Shown: piece by piece, positions 37,230 through 47,381 of the stretch
How the letters are laid out: every line of letters begins with the position of its first letter
Numbering within the stretch: position 1 is the first letter of the stretch
DNA from: Saccharothrix carnea
Lineage (GTDB): Bacteria; Actinomycetota; Actinomycetes; Mycobacteriales; Pseudonocardiaceae
Assembly (NCBI RefSeq): GCF_003014735.1
Contig: NZ_PYAX01000003.1
Location: 1 to 64,000 of the forward strand
DNA length: 64,000 nucleotides
Reading direction: 5' to 3'
Position numbers and translations under genes: made by a program
Notes under the pieces: generated by a model
What the model saw: only the letters and a program-made list of their open reading frames with translations
Database searches by the model: none
What the model was told of the DNA's origin: nothing

Positions 37230-38162
37230 CTAGAGCCCGAGGTACTCCGCGAGCTTCTCGCGGAAGAACCGCACGTGCGCCTCGCGTTCCTCACCGGCAT
37301 AACCGCGCGGCACACCTTCCACGATCATCACCAGGCACAGGTACGCGCGGTAGAGCGCGATCCGGGTCTCCTCGGCCTCGGTGAACCCCTCGATCCCGTA
37401 ACCGGCCTGGTAGTCGTCGTCCAGGTCGCTGAACAACGCCACGGTCGCGATCTCCGCCAACGGGTCGCCGAACAACGCCCGCTCCGGGTCGATGATCCCC
37501 TCGACGTGACCGCCGGCCAGGAAGATGTTCGCCTCCCACAGGTCGAAGTGCACGAGCACCGGCTCGGTGACCTCGTCCAGCAGGTGCGCGCGGGCCGCGA
37601 AGGCCGGCCGCACGTCCGGCAGCTCCACGCCGAACCGGTCCGCGTCGGCCAGCACCGCGTCCACCATCGCCGTGAACGCCTCGCGCCACGTCGCCCCGTT
37701 CGGCCCCTGCACGTAGCCGAACACGTCACCGGTGATCCGGTGCAGCTCGCGGACGATCGTGCCCAGCTCACGGCGCAGCGCACCGTGCTCGGCATCGGTC
37801 AGCCGGTGGCGCGCGGCCGACCACGGCTCGCCCCGCAGCGCCGTCATCAGCAGGAGGTCGTCCTCGTGCAGCAGGACCTCCGGCACCGGCAGGCCGTGCG
37901 CCGCCATCAGCTCGAACGCCAACGCCTCCGTGCGCATCAGGTCCCGCTCGTAGGTGAGCAGCGGGACGTCCGGCGGCGGCGCGACCTTCAGCACGGTCTC
38001 GCGACCGTCCGCCGCGGTGAGCCGGTAGGCGGTGTTGAACATGCCCTCCGTCAGCTCGACGTGCGCGGCGAGCGGCACACCGAGGACGCGGCGGATCAGT
38101 GCATCGAGTTCGGCCGCGGAGAGCCGGCGCTTGGTGAGGCTGTCGACCACGACGCGAATCAC
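37230..38162 (-). CDS. Aminoglycoside phosphotransferase (APH)-fold kinase
   Basis: A 310-residue protein-kinase-like phosphotransferase: N-lobe with the ATP Lys in [10 protein letters not shown], the catalytic [11 protein letters not shown] (H-x-D-x4-N) and the metal-binding [17 protein letters not shown]. Family members phosphorylate antibiotics, choline, fructosamine, homoserine and other small molecules; nothing here points to resistance. GTG at 38162 is chosen because an upstream extension would cover the fumarase promoter and start. Divergent from the fumarase gene. Confidence 0.85.
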   Translation of the reverse strand: MIRVVVDSLTKRRLSAAELDALIRRVLGVPLAAHVELTEGMFNTAYRLTAADGRETVLKVAPPPDVPLLTYERDLMRTEALAFELMAAHGLPVPEVLLHEDDLLLMTALRGEPWSAARHRLTDAEHGALRRELGTIVRELHRITGDVFGYVQGPNGATWREAFTAMVDAVLADADRFGVELPDVRPAFAARAHLLDEVTEPVLVHFDLWEANIFLAGGHVEGIIDPERALFGDPLAEIATVALFSDLDDDYQAGYGIEGFTEAEETRIALYRAYLCLVMIVEGVPRGYAGEEREAHVRFFREKLAEYLGL

Positions 38163-38238
38163 ATCACGCGTGGCGGGACGCGGGGCCGCGATCGGTATAA
38201 GTTCGGCGGAACCCGAAGCGCGCAAGGGAGCCCGCGAC

Positions 38239-39912
<1,674 letters not shown>

Positions 39913-39924
39913 CTCCTACCGGCT

Positions 39925-40113
39925 TTACAGGTCGAACACGCCGAGCTTGGCGCCGCGCGTGAAGAAGTCCCACTCGCCGTAGGTGAAGCGCTGTGGGACT
40001 TCTTCAGGCCGGTTGCTGTTGCGGACGAGCACCTCGTCGGCCGTGCGCATGACCTCGACGCAGTTCGAGCCGCCGCCGCTGAACTTCGTCCACTCGTCGA
40101 GCTTCAAAGTCAT
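39925..40113 (-). CDS. DUF397 protein (partner of XRE regulator)
   Basis: A 62-residue DUF397 protein: WTKFSGGGSNCVEVMRTADE, then VLVRNSNRPEEVPQRFTYGEWDFF. These small proteins are nearly always encoded directly after an XRE/DUF5753 regulator, and are thought to act with it in morphological or stress control, possibly as a toxin-antitoxin-like pair. The ATG overlaps the regulator's stop (ATGA at 40113-40110). Confidence 0.88.
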   Translation of the reverse strand: MTLKLDEWTKFSGGGSNCVEVMRTADEVLVRNSNRPEEVPQRFTYGEWDFFTRGAKLGVFDL

Positions 40114-40958
40114 GTGGTCTCCTCCGTGATCCGGGTCAGGAGTTCACGGCTTTCTTCCACTCCCGACGCCTTCGCACGAGTGTGGTCGAACCAGCGGGTC
40201 GCCCTCTCCACGTGGTTGGCACCGTCCTCGAAGTGGTCTCCGAACGGGGTGTCGACGCTGACCAGCGACGGCATCCCGTTGGGCAGCCGGAACAACGTCA
40301 GCGTAGTGCCGGTCAACGCGTGCGCCCCCGCGCCTTGCGGCATCACCTGCACCACGACGTTCTCCAGCTCGGTCAGCGCGAGCACGTGCTTGAGCTGGTC
40401 GCGCATGACCTCAGGGCCGCCGATGCCGGCGCGCAACGCAGGCTCCGAGACCACCGCCCACAGCTTCAACGGCGGCTTGCGATCGGTCAGCAACGCTTGC
40501 CGTTCCAAACGCAGTTGGAGGTTCTTCTCCAGGACCTCGCCGCTCAAGCCGATCCCGGTCATGAGCGCACGCGTGTAGTGCTCGGTCTGGAGGACGGCGG
40601 GGAGCAGCTCGAACGACGAGTAGAGAGCCTCGGTGGCGATGGCCTCGACGTCCAGGATGCGGCGCAGCCAGGGCTGGATCGTGCCGCCGATCTTGCTCTT
40701 GGGCCTGCGGCGGTGGGCCTCGGAGTTGAGCGTGAGCAGGTCCTCGCGGGTCGCCTCGTCGGCTTGGTAGAGGTCGAGGAGCTTCTCCAGCTCGGCCTGC
40801 TTGACGCCGCTGATCGCGTTCTCGATGTTGCTGATCTTGGTCAGCGTGCAGTGCAGCACCTCCCCGACCCTTTCCCTGGGCACGCCCGTCTCTTCGCGCA
40901 TGCGGCGCAGCGTGGTGCCGATCTGGATGCGGGCGGCACTGCGGTGTGGGCTGGTCAT
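40110..40958 (-). CDS. XRE-family regulator with DUF5753 domain
   Basis: A 282-residue protein with an N-terminal helix-turn-helix (TLRRMREETGVPRERVGEVL, then CTLTKISNIENA) and a DUF5753 domain (RILDVEAIATEALYSSFELL, PAVLQTEHYTRALM, and VVVQVMPQGAGAHALTGTTL). With the following DUF397 gene it forms a standard two-gene unit. It is transcribed away from a small unknown gene across a 107-bp region holding a perfect palindrome that is probably its operator. Confidence 0.9.
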   Translation of the reverse strand: MTSPHRSAARIQIGTTLRRMREETGVPRERVGEVLHCTLTKISNIENAISGVKQAELEKLLDLYQADEATREDLLTLNSEAHRRRPKSKIGGTIQPWLRRILDVEAIATEALYSSFELLPAVLQTEHYTRALMTGIGLSGEVLEKNLQLRLERQALLTDRKPPLKLWAVVSEPALRAGIGGPEVMRDQLKHVLALTELENVVVQVMPQGAGAHALTGTTLTLFRLPNGMPSLVSVDTPFGDHFEDGANHVERATRWFDHTRAKASGVEESRELLTRITEETT

Positions 40959-40990
40959 CGCTCTCCTCGATCATCACCCGATCGGGACTT

Positions 40991-41005
40991 GTACACATCG
41001 TGTAC
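40991..41005. promoter_or_regulatory. Palindromic candidate operator of the XRE regulator
   Basis: GTACAC-ATC-GTGTAC, perfect 6-bp arms, between the divergent XRE gene and the small gene at 41066. A TATACA hexamer at 41036-41041 could be the -10 for the rightward gene. Confidence 0.6.
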
Positions 41006-41065
41006 GTACGAGATAGTCGTCCCGAATTCGGAGAGTATACAACCATGAGCGAGGAGTGAGTGCGG

Positions 41066-41320
41066 ATGGGGTCGCGTTTCTACCAGGTGAGCTTGATCGA
41101 GACGTCCGGGACCGGCGTGTACTTCCGGACGATCACGCGGGAACTCGTGGACGGGAAGGAGGGTCTCCACGCGTGGATGGTGCGGATGCTGCAGGACCAC
41201 CGGTGCGACCTGGGCCTCTACGTCGGCGAGACGGGCACGCTCGTCGCGGATGAGGACCAGGTCGACGCGGACCTGTGGCTGGCGTGGGACGGGGTGGCCT
41301 CGTTCTCGACCGCCGAGTGA
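41066..41320 (+). CDS. Small protein of unknown function divergent from XRE/DUF397
   Basis: An 84-residue soluble protein, acidic, starting GSRFYQVSLIETSGTGVYFRT and ending LWLAWDGVASFSTAE. I do not recognise the family. ATG 41066 follows GAGGAG by nine bases; an in-frame GTG at 41060 is three bases from it. Just upstream ATG-AGC-GAG-GAG-TGA (41045-41059) forms a four-codon minigene whose stop abuts the GTG, which may be chance. The shared upstream palindrome suggests control by the XRE protein. Confidence 0.6.
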   Translation: MGSRFYQVSLIETSGTGVYFRTITRELVDGKEGLHAWMVRMLQDHRCDLGLYVGETGTLVADEDQVDADLWLAWDGVASFSTAE

Positions 41321-41324
41321 GCGC

Positions 41325-42638
41325 TCAGCCGCTCGTGTAGATCACGCCGAGCTTGTCGATCTCGGCACCGGCACGGCCCGTGAAACCGGCGATGCGCCAC
41401 CCCGCCGGGGCGGTGAAGGTGACCTGGTCGGCGGTGGGCGTGCCCGCGGTGACGGCTCGGCCGAGGTTGGTGGTGATGCGGACGGAGAAGATCCGGGTGC
41501 GGCCGTCGCGCCGGCCTTGGGTGAGCGTGGCGGTCGTCAGGTGCTCGCCGGGCTGGAGGGTCAGCGTGGTGGGTGTGCCGCCCGTGCCGCCGTGGGTTCG
41601 GGTGGTGCCGTCCGCGAGCGTGAGCCCGACCCGGTCGAGGCGTGCCCCGCCGCTCACGGTCACCTGGCGCACCGTCGTGCCCGGGTCCACGGCGTCGACG
41701 TCGGTGAACGGGGTGCCGTGCGGGCCGCCGAACTGGTCGCTGAGCCGGAGGTGGTCGGCGAGCCGCCAGGTGAAGTCGACGGCGTGCGGGTAGTGGTCGG
41801 ACAGCGGTTCACCCTCGGCGTCGAGGAAGGAGGCGTGGTCGTTGCGGTAGGCGGTGGCGGTGAGGTCGATGGCGGCGTTGTCGCGGTAGAGGACCTTGTC
41901 CACGACTTCACACGAACTGGTGACGTTCTGGGGGTCGCACACCAGCGCGGGTGCGCCGGCCGCGGGTTCGACGCCGCCCTTGATCAGCTCGACCCAGGCG
42001 TCGGTGAGGCCGTTCGGGTGGACCAGGTCGCGGATGTTGTCGCCCGTGCGGGTGTAGCGGGTGTTGGTGTCGCCCATGATGATCACGGCGTTGCCCGCGG
42101 AGTTCCGGGTGACGTACTCCGACAACTGGGTGATGTTCGCGCGGCGGGCGGCCAGGTCGGCGTCCGTGCTGCCGGCGTTGGCGTGGACGTTGTAGAGGTC
42201 GACGTACACGCCCTCGGCGAGGCGGAGGCGGGCGAACGTGAAGCCCTTGGGGGTCAGGCAGTCCGTGCCGTTGCAGCGGTTCCACTTGATCCGGGTGAAG
42301 TCGCTGTACGGGTAGGCCGAAAGGGTGTTGAGGCCGTCGCCGAACGGCACTCCCCCGCTGGTCGGCGTGCGGTGCGGGTGGTTGTCGGCGGCGTAGAGGG
42401 CGGCATGGTAGTTGAAGTCCTCCTGGACGTTCACCACGTCGTAGTCCCGGATGCGGGCGCCGATGAGCGGGGTGTTCTCCGCCGGGTTCGAGCCCGACAG
42501 CGGTTCGGGGAGGCCGGCGACGTTGTAGGTCAGCACGGAGAACCGGCCGCTGACGTCGGCGGACGCGGTCGGTGTCACCAGCGTGGTGGCGCCCGCTGCC
42601 GCGAGGACGGTGCCGAGGAGTCGGAGGAGTCGTCTCAC
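41325..42638 (-). CDS. Secreted endonuclease/exonuclease/phosphatase-fold phosphoesterase with jacalin-like C-terminus
   Basis: A 437-residue exported protein. A signal peptide ends at about TPTASA (residue 28). The EEP domain has SVLTYNVAGLPE, the metal Glu in VVNVQEDFNY, VIIMGDTNTRYT and the C-terminal catalytic LSDHYPHAVDF, the pattern of sphingomyelinase- and DNase I-like enzymes. About residues 310-437 look like a jacalin-type beta-prism (GGARLDRVGLTLADG, and GRAGAEIDKLGVIY), probably a carbohydrate- or membrane-binding module. GTG at 42638. A phosphodiester lipid is the likeliest substrate, but nuclease activity is possible. Confidence 0.87.
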   Translation of the reverse strand: MRRLLRLLGTVLAAAGATTLVTPTASADVSGRFSVLTYNVAGLPEPLSGSNPAENTPLIGARIRDYDVVNVQEDFNYHAALYAADNHPHRTPTSGGVPFGDGLNTLSAYPYSDFTRIKWNRCNGTDCLTPKGFTFARLRLAEGVYVDLYNVHANAGSTDADLAARRANITQLSEYVTRNSAGNAVIIMGDTNTRYTRTGDNIRDLVHPNGLTDAWVELIKGGVEPAAGAPALVCDPQNVTSSCEVVDKVLYRDNAAIDLTATAYRNDHASFLDAEGEPLSDHYPHAVDFTWRLADHLRLSDQFGGPHGTPFTDVDAVDPGTTVRQVTVSGGARLDRVGLTLADGTTRTHGGTGGTPTTLTLQPGEHLTTATLTQGRRDGRTRIFSVRITTNLGRAVTAGTPTADQVTFTAPAGWRIAGFTGRAGAEIDKLGVIYTSG

Positions 42639-42724
42639 GTCACCTGAGTGTGGCGATCGGGGCGCGGCCGGGGAACCGTTGATGCGAATCTTTTTCAGGT
42701 GTTCACCCGGTCAGCGCGCCCCCG

Positions 42725-43249
42725 TCACGCTGTTTCTTCGCGGGCCTCCAGGACGATGCGGCGTGAGCCCAGAGGGGCGTCGAGGGTGACGTTCAGCGGG
42801 ACGGAGCGCAGTTCCTGGGTGCACAGGACGCCGGTGGGCGGCGGGTAGTGGGTCGTGACCAGCGTGATCAGCACCTGGTCGCCGGACTGGGCGGCGACCT
42901 CGGCGCTTGCCGTCTTGCAGCCGCCGGCGAGGCCCAGCACCTGCACCGTGCGGCCGTCCGCCGAGGTCGACGCCTTCTTCTCATAGGTGTCCGGGAGCGT
43001 GCTGCCGTCGATCCGGGCGGCCGGGACCTCGGTCGGACCGCCTTCCAGCGGAGCGGGGGTGGTCTGCGGCGGCGGGGCGGTCGGCTGGGGCTCGCCGGTG
43101 GATGACAACGTTGTCGGAGCAGACGTCGAACCCGTCGTGGTCGTGGTGGTGACGGACGACTGGCCCAGCGGCGGGTTGTCGGTGGTCGTGCCGGTGCACC
43201 CCGCGAGCGCGAGCAGGGCGAGGGCGACGGCGGCCTTGACGTTCCTCAT
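42725..43249 (-). CDS. Lipoprotein, paralogue of the next gene
   Basis: A 174-residue lipoprotein with lipobox LALAGC at residue 18, a Thr/Pro/Ser-rich linker and a C-terminal domain with two conserved cysteines (GGCKTAS and VLCTQEL) ending LDAPLGSRRIVLEAR. The gene at 43335 encodes the same architecture and ending, so the two arose by duplication. Function unknown; no enzymatic motif. Confidence 0.82.
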   Translation of the reverse strand: MRNVKAAVALALLALAGCTGTTTDNPPLGQSSVTTTTTTGSTSAPTTLSSTGEPQPTAPPPQTTPAPLEGGPTEVPAARIDGSTLPDTYEKKASTSADGRTVQVLGLAGGCKTASAEVAAQSGDQVLITLVTTHYPPPTGVLCTQELRSVPLNVTLDAPLGSRRIVLEAREETA

Positions 43250-43290
43250 AGCTGGAGGACGGTACTCGGGGCCGTGAGGTTGCAAGGGGA

Positions 43291-43327
43291 GGTGCCCGGC
43301 CGACCGGGGCACGGCCGACCGGGCACC
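43291..43327 (-). terminator. Hairpin between the two lipoprotein genes
   Basis: GGTGCCCGG and CCGGGCACC form perfect 9-bp arms around a GC-rich loop with a repeated CGGCCGACCGG. It lies just after the stop of the upstream lipoprotein gene. Confidence 0.6.
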
Positions 43328-43334
43328 AGGGGGA

Positions 43335-43814
43335 TTACTTCTGGTCCTGTCGGGTGCTGAGGACGACCGTGCGGTCACCGAGCGGCGCGTCGAGCTTCGC
43401 GGTGAGCGGCGGGTAGCGGATGTCCATCGTGCAGACCGGCTGGTCGAGCGGCGTGGTCTCGACCAGCACCACCTTCACCAGCTGGGCGTTCTGCTCGACG
43501 ATCTCGACGCTGGCCTTGCCGCAGCCCGCTTCCTGCGCGATGACGCCGAGCACGCTGCCGTCACCCTCGGTCCACGTGGTGGTGGGGTTGCCCTCGGGGA
43601 CGGCGGTCGCGTCGACCTTGGTCTTGGGCACTTCCTTGCCACCCGGCGGCACGGGGCTCTCGAACTCCGGCTCCTCGGCGGAGGGTGAGGTCGGTTCGGC
43701 CGACGTGGTCAGCGTCGGCCCACCTTCGCCAGGACCGACTGGCGTGGACGTTGCGCAGGCGGCGAGCACGACCAGCAGCACACCCGCGCCGATAACGGTT
43801 CCAAGGCTTCTCAT
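43335..43814 (-). CDS. Lipoprotein, paralogue of the previous gene
   Basis: A 159-residue lipoprotein: lipobox VLAAC, a Pro/Glu/Ser-rich linker, then a small domain with cysteines in EAGCGKAS and QPVCTMDIRY and the ending LDAPLGDRTVVLSTRQD shared with the neighbour. ATG at 43814. Probably anchored on the cell surface. The 223 bp upstream contain the second long palindrome. Confidence 0.82.
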   Translation of the reverse strand: MRSLGTVIGAGVLLVVLAACATSTPVGPGEGGPTLTTSAEPTSPSAEEPEFESPVPPGGKEVPKTKVDATAVPEGNPTTTWTEGDGSVLGVIAQEAGCGKASVEIVEQNAQLVKVVLVETTPLDQPVCTMDIRYPPLTAKLDAPLGDRTVVLSTRQDQK

Positions 43815-43885
43815 GCACCGAGGACGGACCAACCCGCCTCCCGGGTTGCCCCCCCGTTCTTCACAGTTACCCAACCCAGTGAACC

Positions 43886-44024
43886 GAGAGTCCAACGTTC
43901 AACGCGCGAGAGTCCAACGCTCACGACCCCTGAGTTCAACGCTCGCACCGACCGTGCGGTATGCCGAGTGTTGAACTCAGGTGTGTTGAACGTTGGACTC
44001 TCGCGGCGTGAGCGTTGGACTCTC
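43886..44024. repeat. 139-bp imperfect palindrome, repeat family A copy 2
   Basis: Symmetric about 43955. Inner arms CTGAGTTCAACGCTCG (43930-43945) and CGAGTGTTGAACTCAG (43965-43980); next GCGAGAGTCCAACG (43906-43919) with CGTTGGACTCTCGC (43991-44004); outermost GAGAGTCCAACGTTC (43886-43900) with GAGCGTTGGACTCTC (44010-44024). The same unit builds the palindrome at 33766-33885. It begins 13 bp after the stop of the gene at 44038. Confidence 0.85.
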
Positions 44025-44037
44025 GCGTTTGCGGTGG

Positions 44038-45177
44038 TTACTGGAGGGATTTGGTCAGGCCGGTGATGGCGTGGCGGAGGGCATCGAGGCGGGCGGAGGA
44101 GGCCAGGCCCGCGTGGTACAGGTGGAACTCCTGGACGCCGGCCTCCGCGTAGGCCAGCCACTCCCCGAGCAGCTCGTCGCCGTCCGCCGGCTTCGGCGGC
44201 AGGGCCAGCACGTACGCGGCAGTGCGCACGTCGGCTTCGGCACGCAGGGCGCGGATCGCGGGCAACGACGCCTCCACGCCAGGCCAGCACGTCAGGGTGA
44301 GGACGTCCACGTCGGCGTCCACGCCCCCGGCCACCGTGGCGAACGGCCCGGTGCCCCACGGGTCGGCCGTCGCGTGCACGGCGATGCGCGTGGACGGCGA
44401 CGTCGACCTGATCAGGCCCACCAGCTCACGCCGGAGCGAACGGGACAGGTCGGTGCGCACCGAGCGCACGCTGTCCGCCTGAGGGCCCAGAGCCTCTTCG
44501 ACGCTGGTGGCTGCGTTGTCGACCCCCGCACGCACCAGCGCGCGCAAGCCCTCGGCATCGTCGTAACGCCGTACGCAACCCGCGCAGAAGCACAGCGACA
44601 GCAGCTTCTGCTGCACGGCCGACCAGTCCGCGCCATCGGTCTTCTCGTGGTGCCCACCGTGGAAGAACCCCAGCGGCCCGCACGCCTCCAGCACGATCCC
44701 GTCCGGCCGCCCCTGCTCCAGCACCTCGGACACCAACGTCCGCGCGTACTCGACCACGTCGTCGTTCGACGGGCACAGCGCGTACGGGTACAGGTCGCCG
44801 AAAGCGTTGCGCACCGCCACGTCCGGGTGAGCGTCGCCCAACCGACTGCTGTGCGTCAGCACGGTCCACGCGTACACCGGCAACCCGGCGGAACGCAGGG
44901 CGTCGGAGGCCGCGGTGTAGGAGTCCGGACCGTCCATCCAGGACGGTTCAGCGGGCACCAACCGCTTGCCCCGCCACGCCTCCGCCCGCACGGGCAGGTA
45001 GAACGCCGCGTGCCGCGCGTCCACCATCCGACGCGAAGGGTGGAACGGCGTCGCGGCGCGCACGGTGTGGTACGACGCGGCGAGCGCCACGGCGTCCACA
45101 CCCAACGACGCGACCCGTTCGACAGCGGCCGGGTCGCCCACGACATCCCAGGGGTACAAGTGCGCAACGGTGGTCAC
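44038..45177 (-). CDS. Unknown protein co-transcribed with glucarate dehydratase, possible TIM-barrel hydrolase
   Basis: A 379-residue soluble protein I cannot assign with certainty. Recurrent strand-like blocks (VAHLYPWDVVGDP, GIVLEACGPLGFFHGG, DVDVLTLTCWPGVEASLP, VQEFHLYHAGLAS) suggest a TIM barrel of the glycosidase type, and LCFCAGCVRRY is a cysteine cluster seen in some uncharacterised barrel hydrolases. GTG 45177 overlaps the TGA of the glucarate dehydratase gene, so it belongs to the aldarate operon and may supply a missing step such as releasing the uronate or opening the aldarolactone. That role is inference. Confidence 0.75.
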   Translation of the reverse strand: MTTVAHLYPWDVVGDPAAVERVASLGVDAVALAASYHTVRAATPFHPSRRMVDARHAAFYLPVRAEAWRGKRLVPAEPSWMDGPDSYTAASDALRSAGLPVYAWTVLTHSSRLGDAHPDVAVRNAFGDLYPYALCPSNDDVVEYARTLVSEVLEQGRPDGIVLEACGPLGFFHGGHHEKTDGADWSAVQQKLLSLCFCAGCVRRYDDAEGLRALVRAGVDNAATSVEEALGPQADSVRSVRTDLSRSLRRELVGLIRSTSPSTRIAVHATADPWGTGPFATVAGGVDADVDVLTLTCWPGVEASLPAIRALRAEADVRTAAYVLALPPKPADGDELLGEWLAYAEAGVQEFHLYHAGLASSARLDALRHAITGLTKSLQ

Positions 45178-46430
45178 CACCGGGGGCGCTTCCTCTCGTA
45201 AGACGGGTCGTGCTTCTGCATGTAACCGGTGTCATCGCGCTGCACGAGGCCGCACGTCCGGTAGTTCTCCGCCAGCCGTGCCAACGCGTCACGGTCCAGC
45301 TCGACACCCAGCCCCGGCGCGGTCGGCACCGGCACCGCCCCGTCCACGAACGTGAACGGCGTCGTGATCACGTCGTCGGCGACGTTCCACGGGTAGTGCG
45401 TGTCGCACGCGTAGTTCAGGTTCGGCGTGGACGCGGCGAGGTGCGTCATCGCGGCCAGGCTGATGCCCAGGTGCGAGTTGGAGTGCATGGACAGGCCGAT
45501 GCCGAACGTCCGGCAGATCCCGGCCAGCTCCTTCGACCGCGACAGCCCACCCCAGTAGTGGTGGTCCGACAGGATCACCTGCACCGCGCCCACCTCCACC
45601 GACCGGGCGATGTGCTCGAACGCGATCACGCACATGTTCGTCGCCAACGGCATCGGCGCACGTGCCGCGACCTGCGCCATCCCGTCGATCCCGGGCGCCG
45701 GGTCCTCCAGGTACTCGACCACGCCGTCGAGCTCCTCGGCGACCTTCAGCGACGTCTCGGGCGTCCACGCCGCGTTGGGGTCCAGCCGCAGCGGGTGGTC
45801 CGGGAACGCCTCGCGCAGCGCGCGGATCGCCTCGATCTCCTGCTCGGGCGGGTACACGCCGCCCTTGAGCTTGATCGAGCCGAACCCGTGCCGCTCGACG
45901 AGCACCCGGGCCTGCGCCACGATGCCCGCCGGGTCCAGCGCCTCGCCGAACTCGTCCGGTTCCGCGCCGGGGTGGCCGGCCCACTTGTAGAACAGGTACG
46001 CGCTGTACGGCACGGCGTCGCGCACCGCGCCGCCGAGCAGGTCGCTCACCGGGCGGCCGAGCGCCTTGCCCCGGATGTCCCAGCACGCGACCTCGAACGG
46101 CGAGAACACCCTGTCCACAGTGGACTCGACGGTCAGCGGCCCGGTCAGCCCGTGCCGGTCGGACCCGGCCTCGCCGCCCAGCGCGGTCGCGATGCGGGAG
46201 TGCATCTCGTTCAACGCGTGCACGTCCAGGCCCACCAGCGCGGGCGCGGCCGTGCGCATCCGGGTCAGGTGGCCGAGGTCGCCGTAGCTCTCGCCGAGCC
46301 CCGAGATTCCTTCGTCGGTGTGCACCTCCACGATGGTGCGCAGCGCCCACGGCTCGTGCACGCCCACCGAGTTCAGCAGCGGCGGGTCTCGGAAGGCGAC
46401 CGGGGTGATGGTGATGTCGGTGATCTTCAT
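45174..46430 (-). CDS. gudD: Glucarate dehydratase (enolase superfamily)
   Basis: Dehydrates D-glucarate (often also L-idarate) to 5-dehydro-4-deoxy-D-glucarate. The 418 residues carry the superfamily residues in order: general base Lys pair in SIKLKGGVYPP, metal ligands in RLDPNAAW, VEYLEDPAPG and TNMCVIAFEHIA, then LSDHHYWGG and the catalytic His of SMHSNSHLGIS. The ATG at 46430 overlaps the upstream gene's stop (ATGA). The next enzyme of the pathway is encoded immediately upstream, and uronate and aldehyde dehydrogenases are encoded divergently. Confidence 0.93.
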   Translation of the reverse strand: MKITDITITPVAFRDPPLLNSVGVHEPWALRTIVEVHTDEGISGLGESYGDLGHLTRMRTAAPALVGLDVHALNEMHSRIATALGGEAGSDRHGLTGPLTVESTVDRVFSPFEVACWDIRGKALGRPVSDLLGGAVRDAVPYSAYLFYKWAGHPGAEPDEFGEALDPAGIVAQARVLVERHGFGSIKLKGGVYPPEQEIEAIRALREAFPDHPLRLDPNAAWTPETSLKVAEELDGVVEYLEDPAPGIDGMAQVAARAPMPLATNMCVIAFEHIARSVEVGAVQVILSDHHYWGGLSRSKELAGICRTFGIGLSMHSNSHLGISLAAMTHLAASTPNLNYACDTHYPWNVADDVITTPFTFVDGAVPVPTAPGLGVELDRDALARLAENYRTCGLVQRDDTGYMQKHDPSYERKRPRW

Positions 46431-47329
46431 GCGGCCAGGCTCCGACCGGCGGCGACGACCTTCTCCAGTTCCGCCACGTGCTCGGGCGTCGGGTCGAGCA
46501 GAGGAGCGCGGACGCCGCCGACGTCGAGCCCGGTGGCCCGGACCGCCGCCTTCACCAGTGACACGGCGTAGCCCGGCACCTTGTCGCGCAACTCGACCAG
46601 CGGCTTGTAGAACTCCAACAGGTACCGGTTGACCAACGCGGCGTCACCGTTGCGCACGGCGTGGTAGAAGCCGAGCGAGATCTCCGGCGCGAAGCAGAAC
46701 ACCGCCGACGAGTACAGGTCCACGCCGATGCCCCGGTACGCGGGCACGGTCAGCTCCGCGGTCGGCAGGCCGTTGAAGAACTGGAACGGCTTCTCGACCG
46801 CCGACCGCACCGCGAGCACGATGCGGTGCAGCAGGTCGATGTCGCCGAGCCCGTCCTTGAACCCCACCACGGTCGGCAGCGACGCGACCTCGACCGCCGT
46901 CTCCGGCGTGAAGATCGCGTTGTTGCGCTGGTAGACGATCAGCGACAGGTCCGACGCGCCCGCCACCTCCGTCACGTACCGGACCAGCCCCTTGGCCGGG
47001 TTGGTCACCAGGTACGGCGGCAGCAGCAGCAAGCCGTCCGCACCGACCCGCGCCGCGGCCTGGGCGATCCGCTTGGCAGTCGGCAGCGGGCCGCCGACGC
47101 CCGCGAACACCGGCACCCGCCCGGCCGTCGCCTCGACCGCGACGGCCACCGCCCGTTCGACCTCCGCCGGCTCCAACGCGTGGAACTCGCCGGTACCGCA
47201 GGCGACGAACACGCCGCCCGCGCCCGCCGCCACCCCTCGCTCGACGTGCTCGGCCAGCACGTCCTCCGCGAGCGCGCCGTCCGCGTCGAACGGCGTCACC
47301 GGGAAGAACAGCACCCCATCCAGTTGCAT
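46427..47329 (-). CDS. kdgD: 5-dehydro-4-deoxyglucarate dehydratase (DapA family)
   Basis: Dehydrates and decarboxylates 5-dehydro-4-deoxy-D-glucarate to 2,5-dioxovalerate (2-oxoglutarate semialdehyde) by a Schiff base. The 300 residues form a DapA-type barrel starting DGVLFFPVTPFDADG, with CGTGEFHALEPAEVE, the Tyr of LIVYQRNNAIFTPE and the Schiff-base Lys in VVGFKDGLGDIDLL. It is the first intact gene of the operon with gudD and the gene at 44038. The upstream DNA holds fragments of an ABC transporter gene that probably once preceded it. Confidence 0.92.
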   Translation of the reverse strand: MQLDGVLFFPVTPFDADGALAEDVLAEHVERGVAAGAGGVFVACGTGEFHALEPAEVERAVAVAVEATAGRVPVFAGVGGPLPTAKRIAQAAARVGADGLLLLPPYLVTNPAKGLVRYVTEVAGASDLSLIVYQRNNAIFTPETAVEVASLPTVVGFKDGLGDIDLLHRIVLAVRSAVEKPFQFFNGLPTAELTVPAYRGIGVDLYSSAVFCFAPEISLGFYHAVRNGDAALVNRYLLEFYKPLVELRDKVPGYAVSLVKAAVRATGLDVGGVRAPLLDPTPEHVAELEKVVAAGRSLAA

Positions 47330-47339
47330 ACCCAGACCT

Positions 47340-47381
47340 TCATCCCTTGATCGCTCCGGTGGTGATCCCACGCAGGAAGGA
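47340..47381 (-). pseudogene. 3' relic of a CUT1 sugar ABC permease gene
   Basis: The minus strand encodes MSFLRGITTGAIKG followed by TGA. RGxTxGAxKG is the invariant C-terminal end of MalG-type sugar permeases. No membrane helices of such a permease are found upstream in any frame, so only the last codons survive. It lies 10 bp before kdgD, where a transporter gene of the locus would be expected. Confidence 0.8.
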
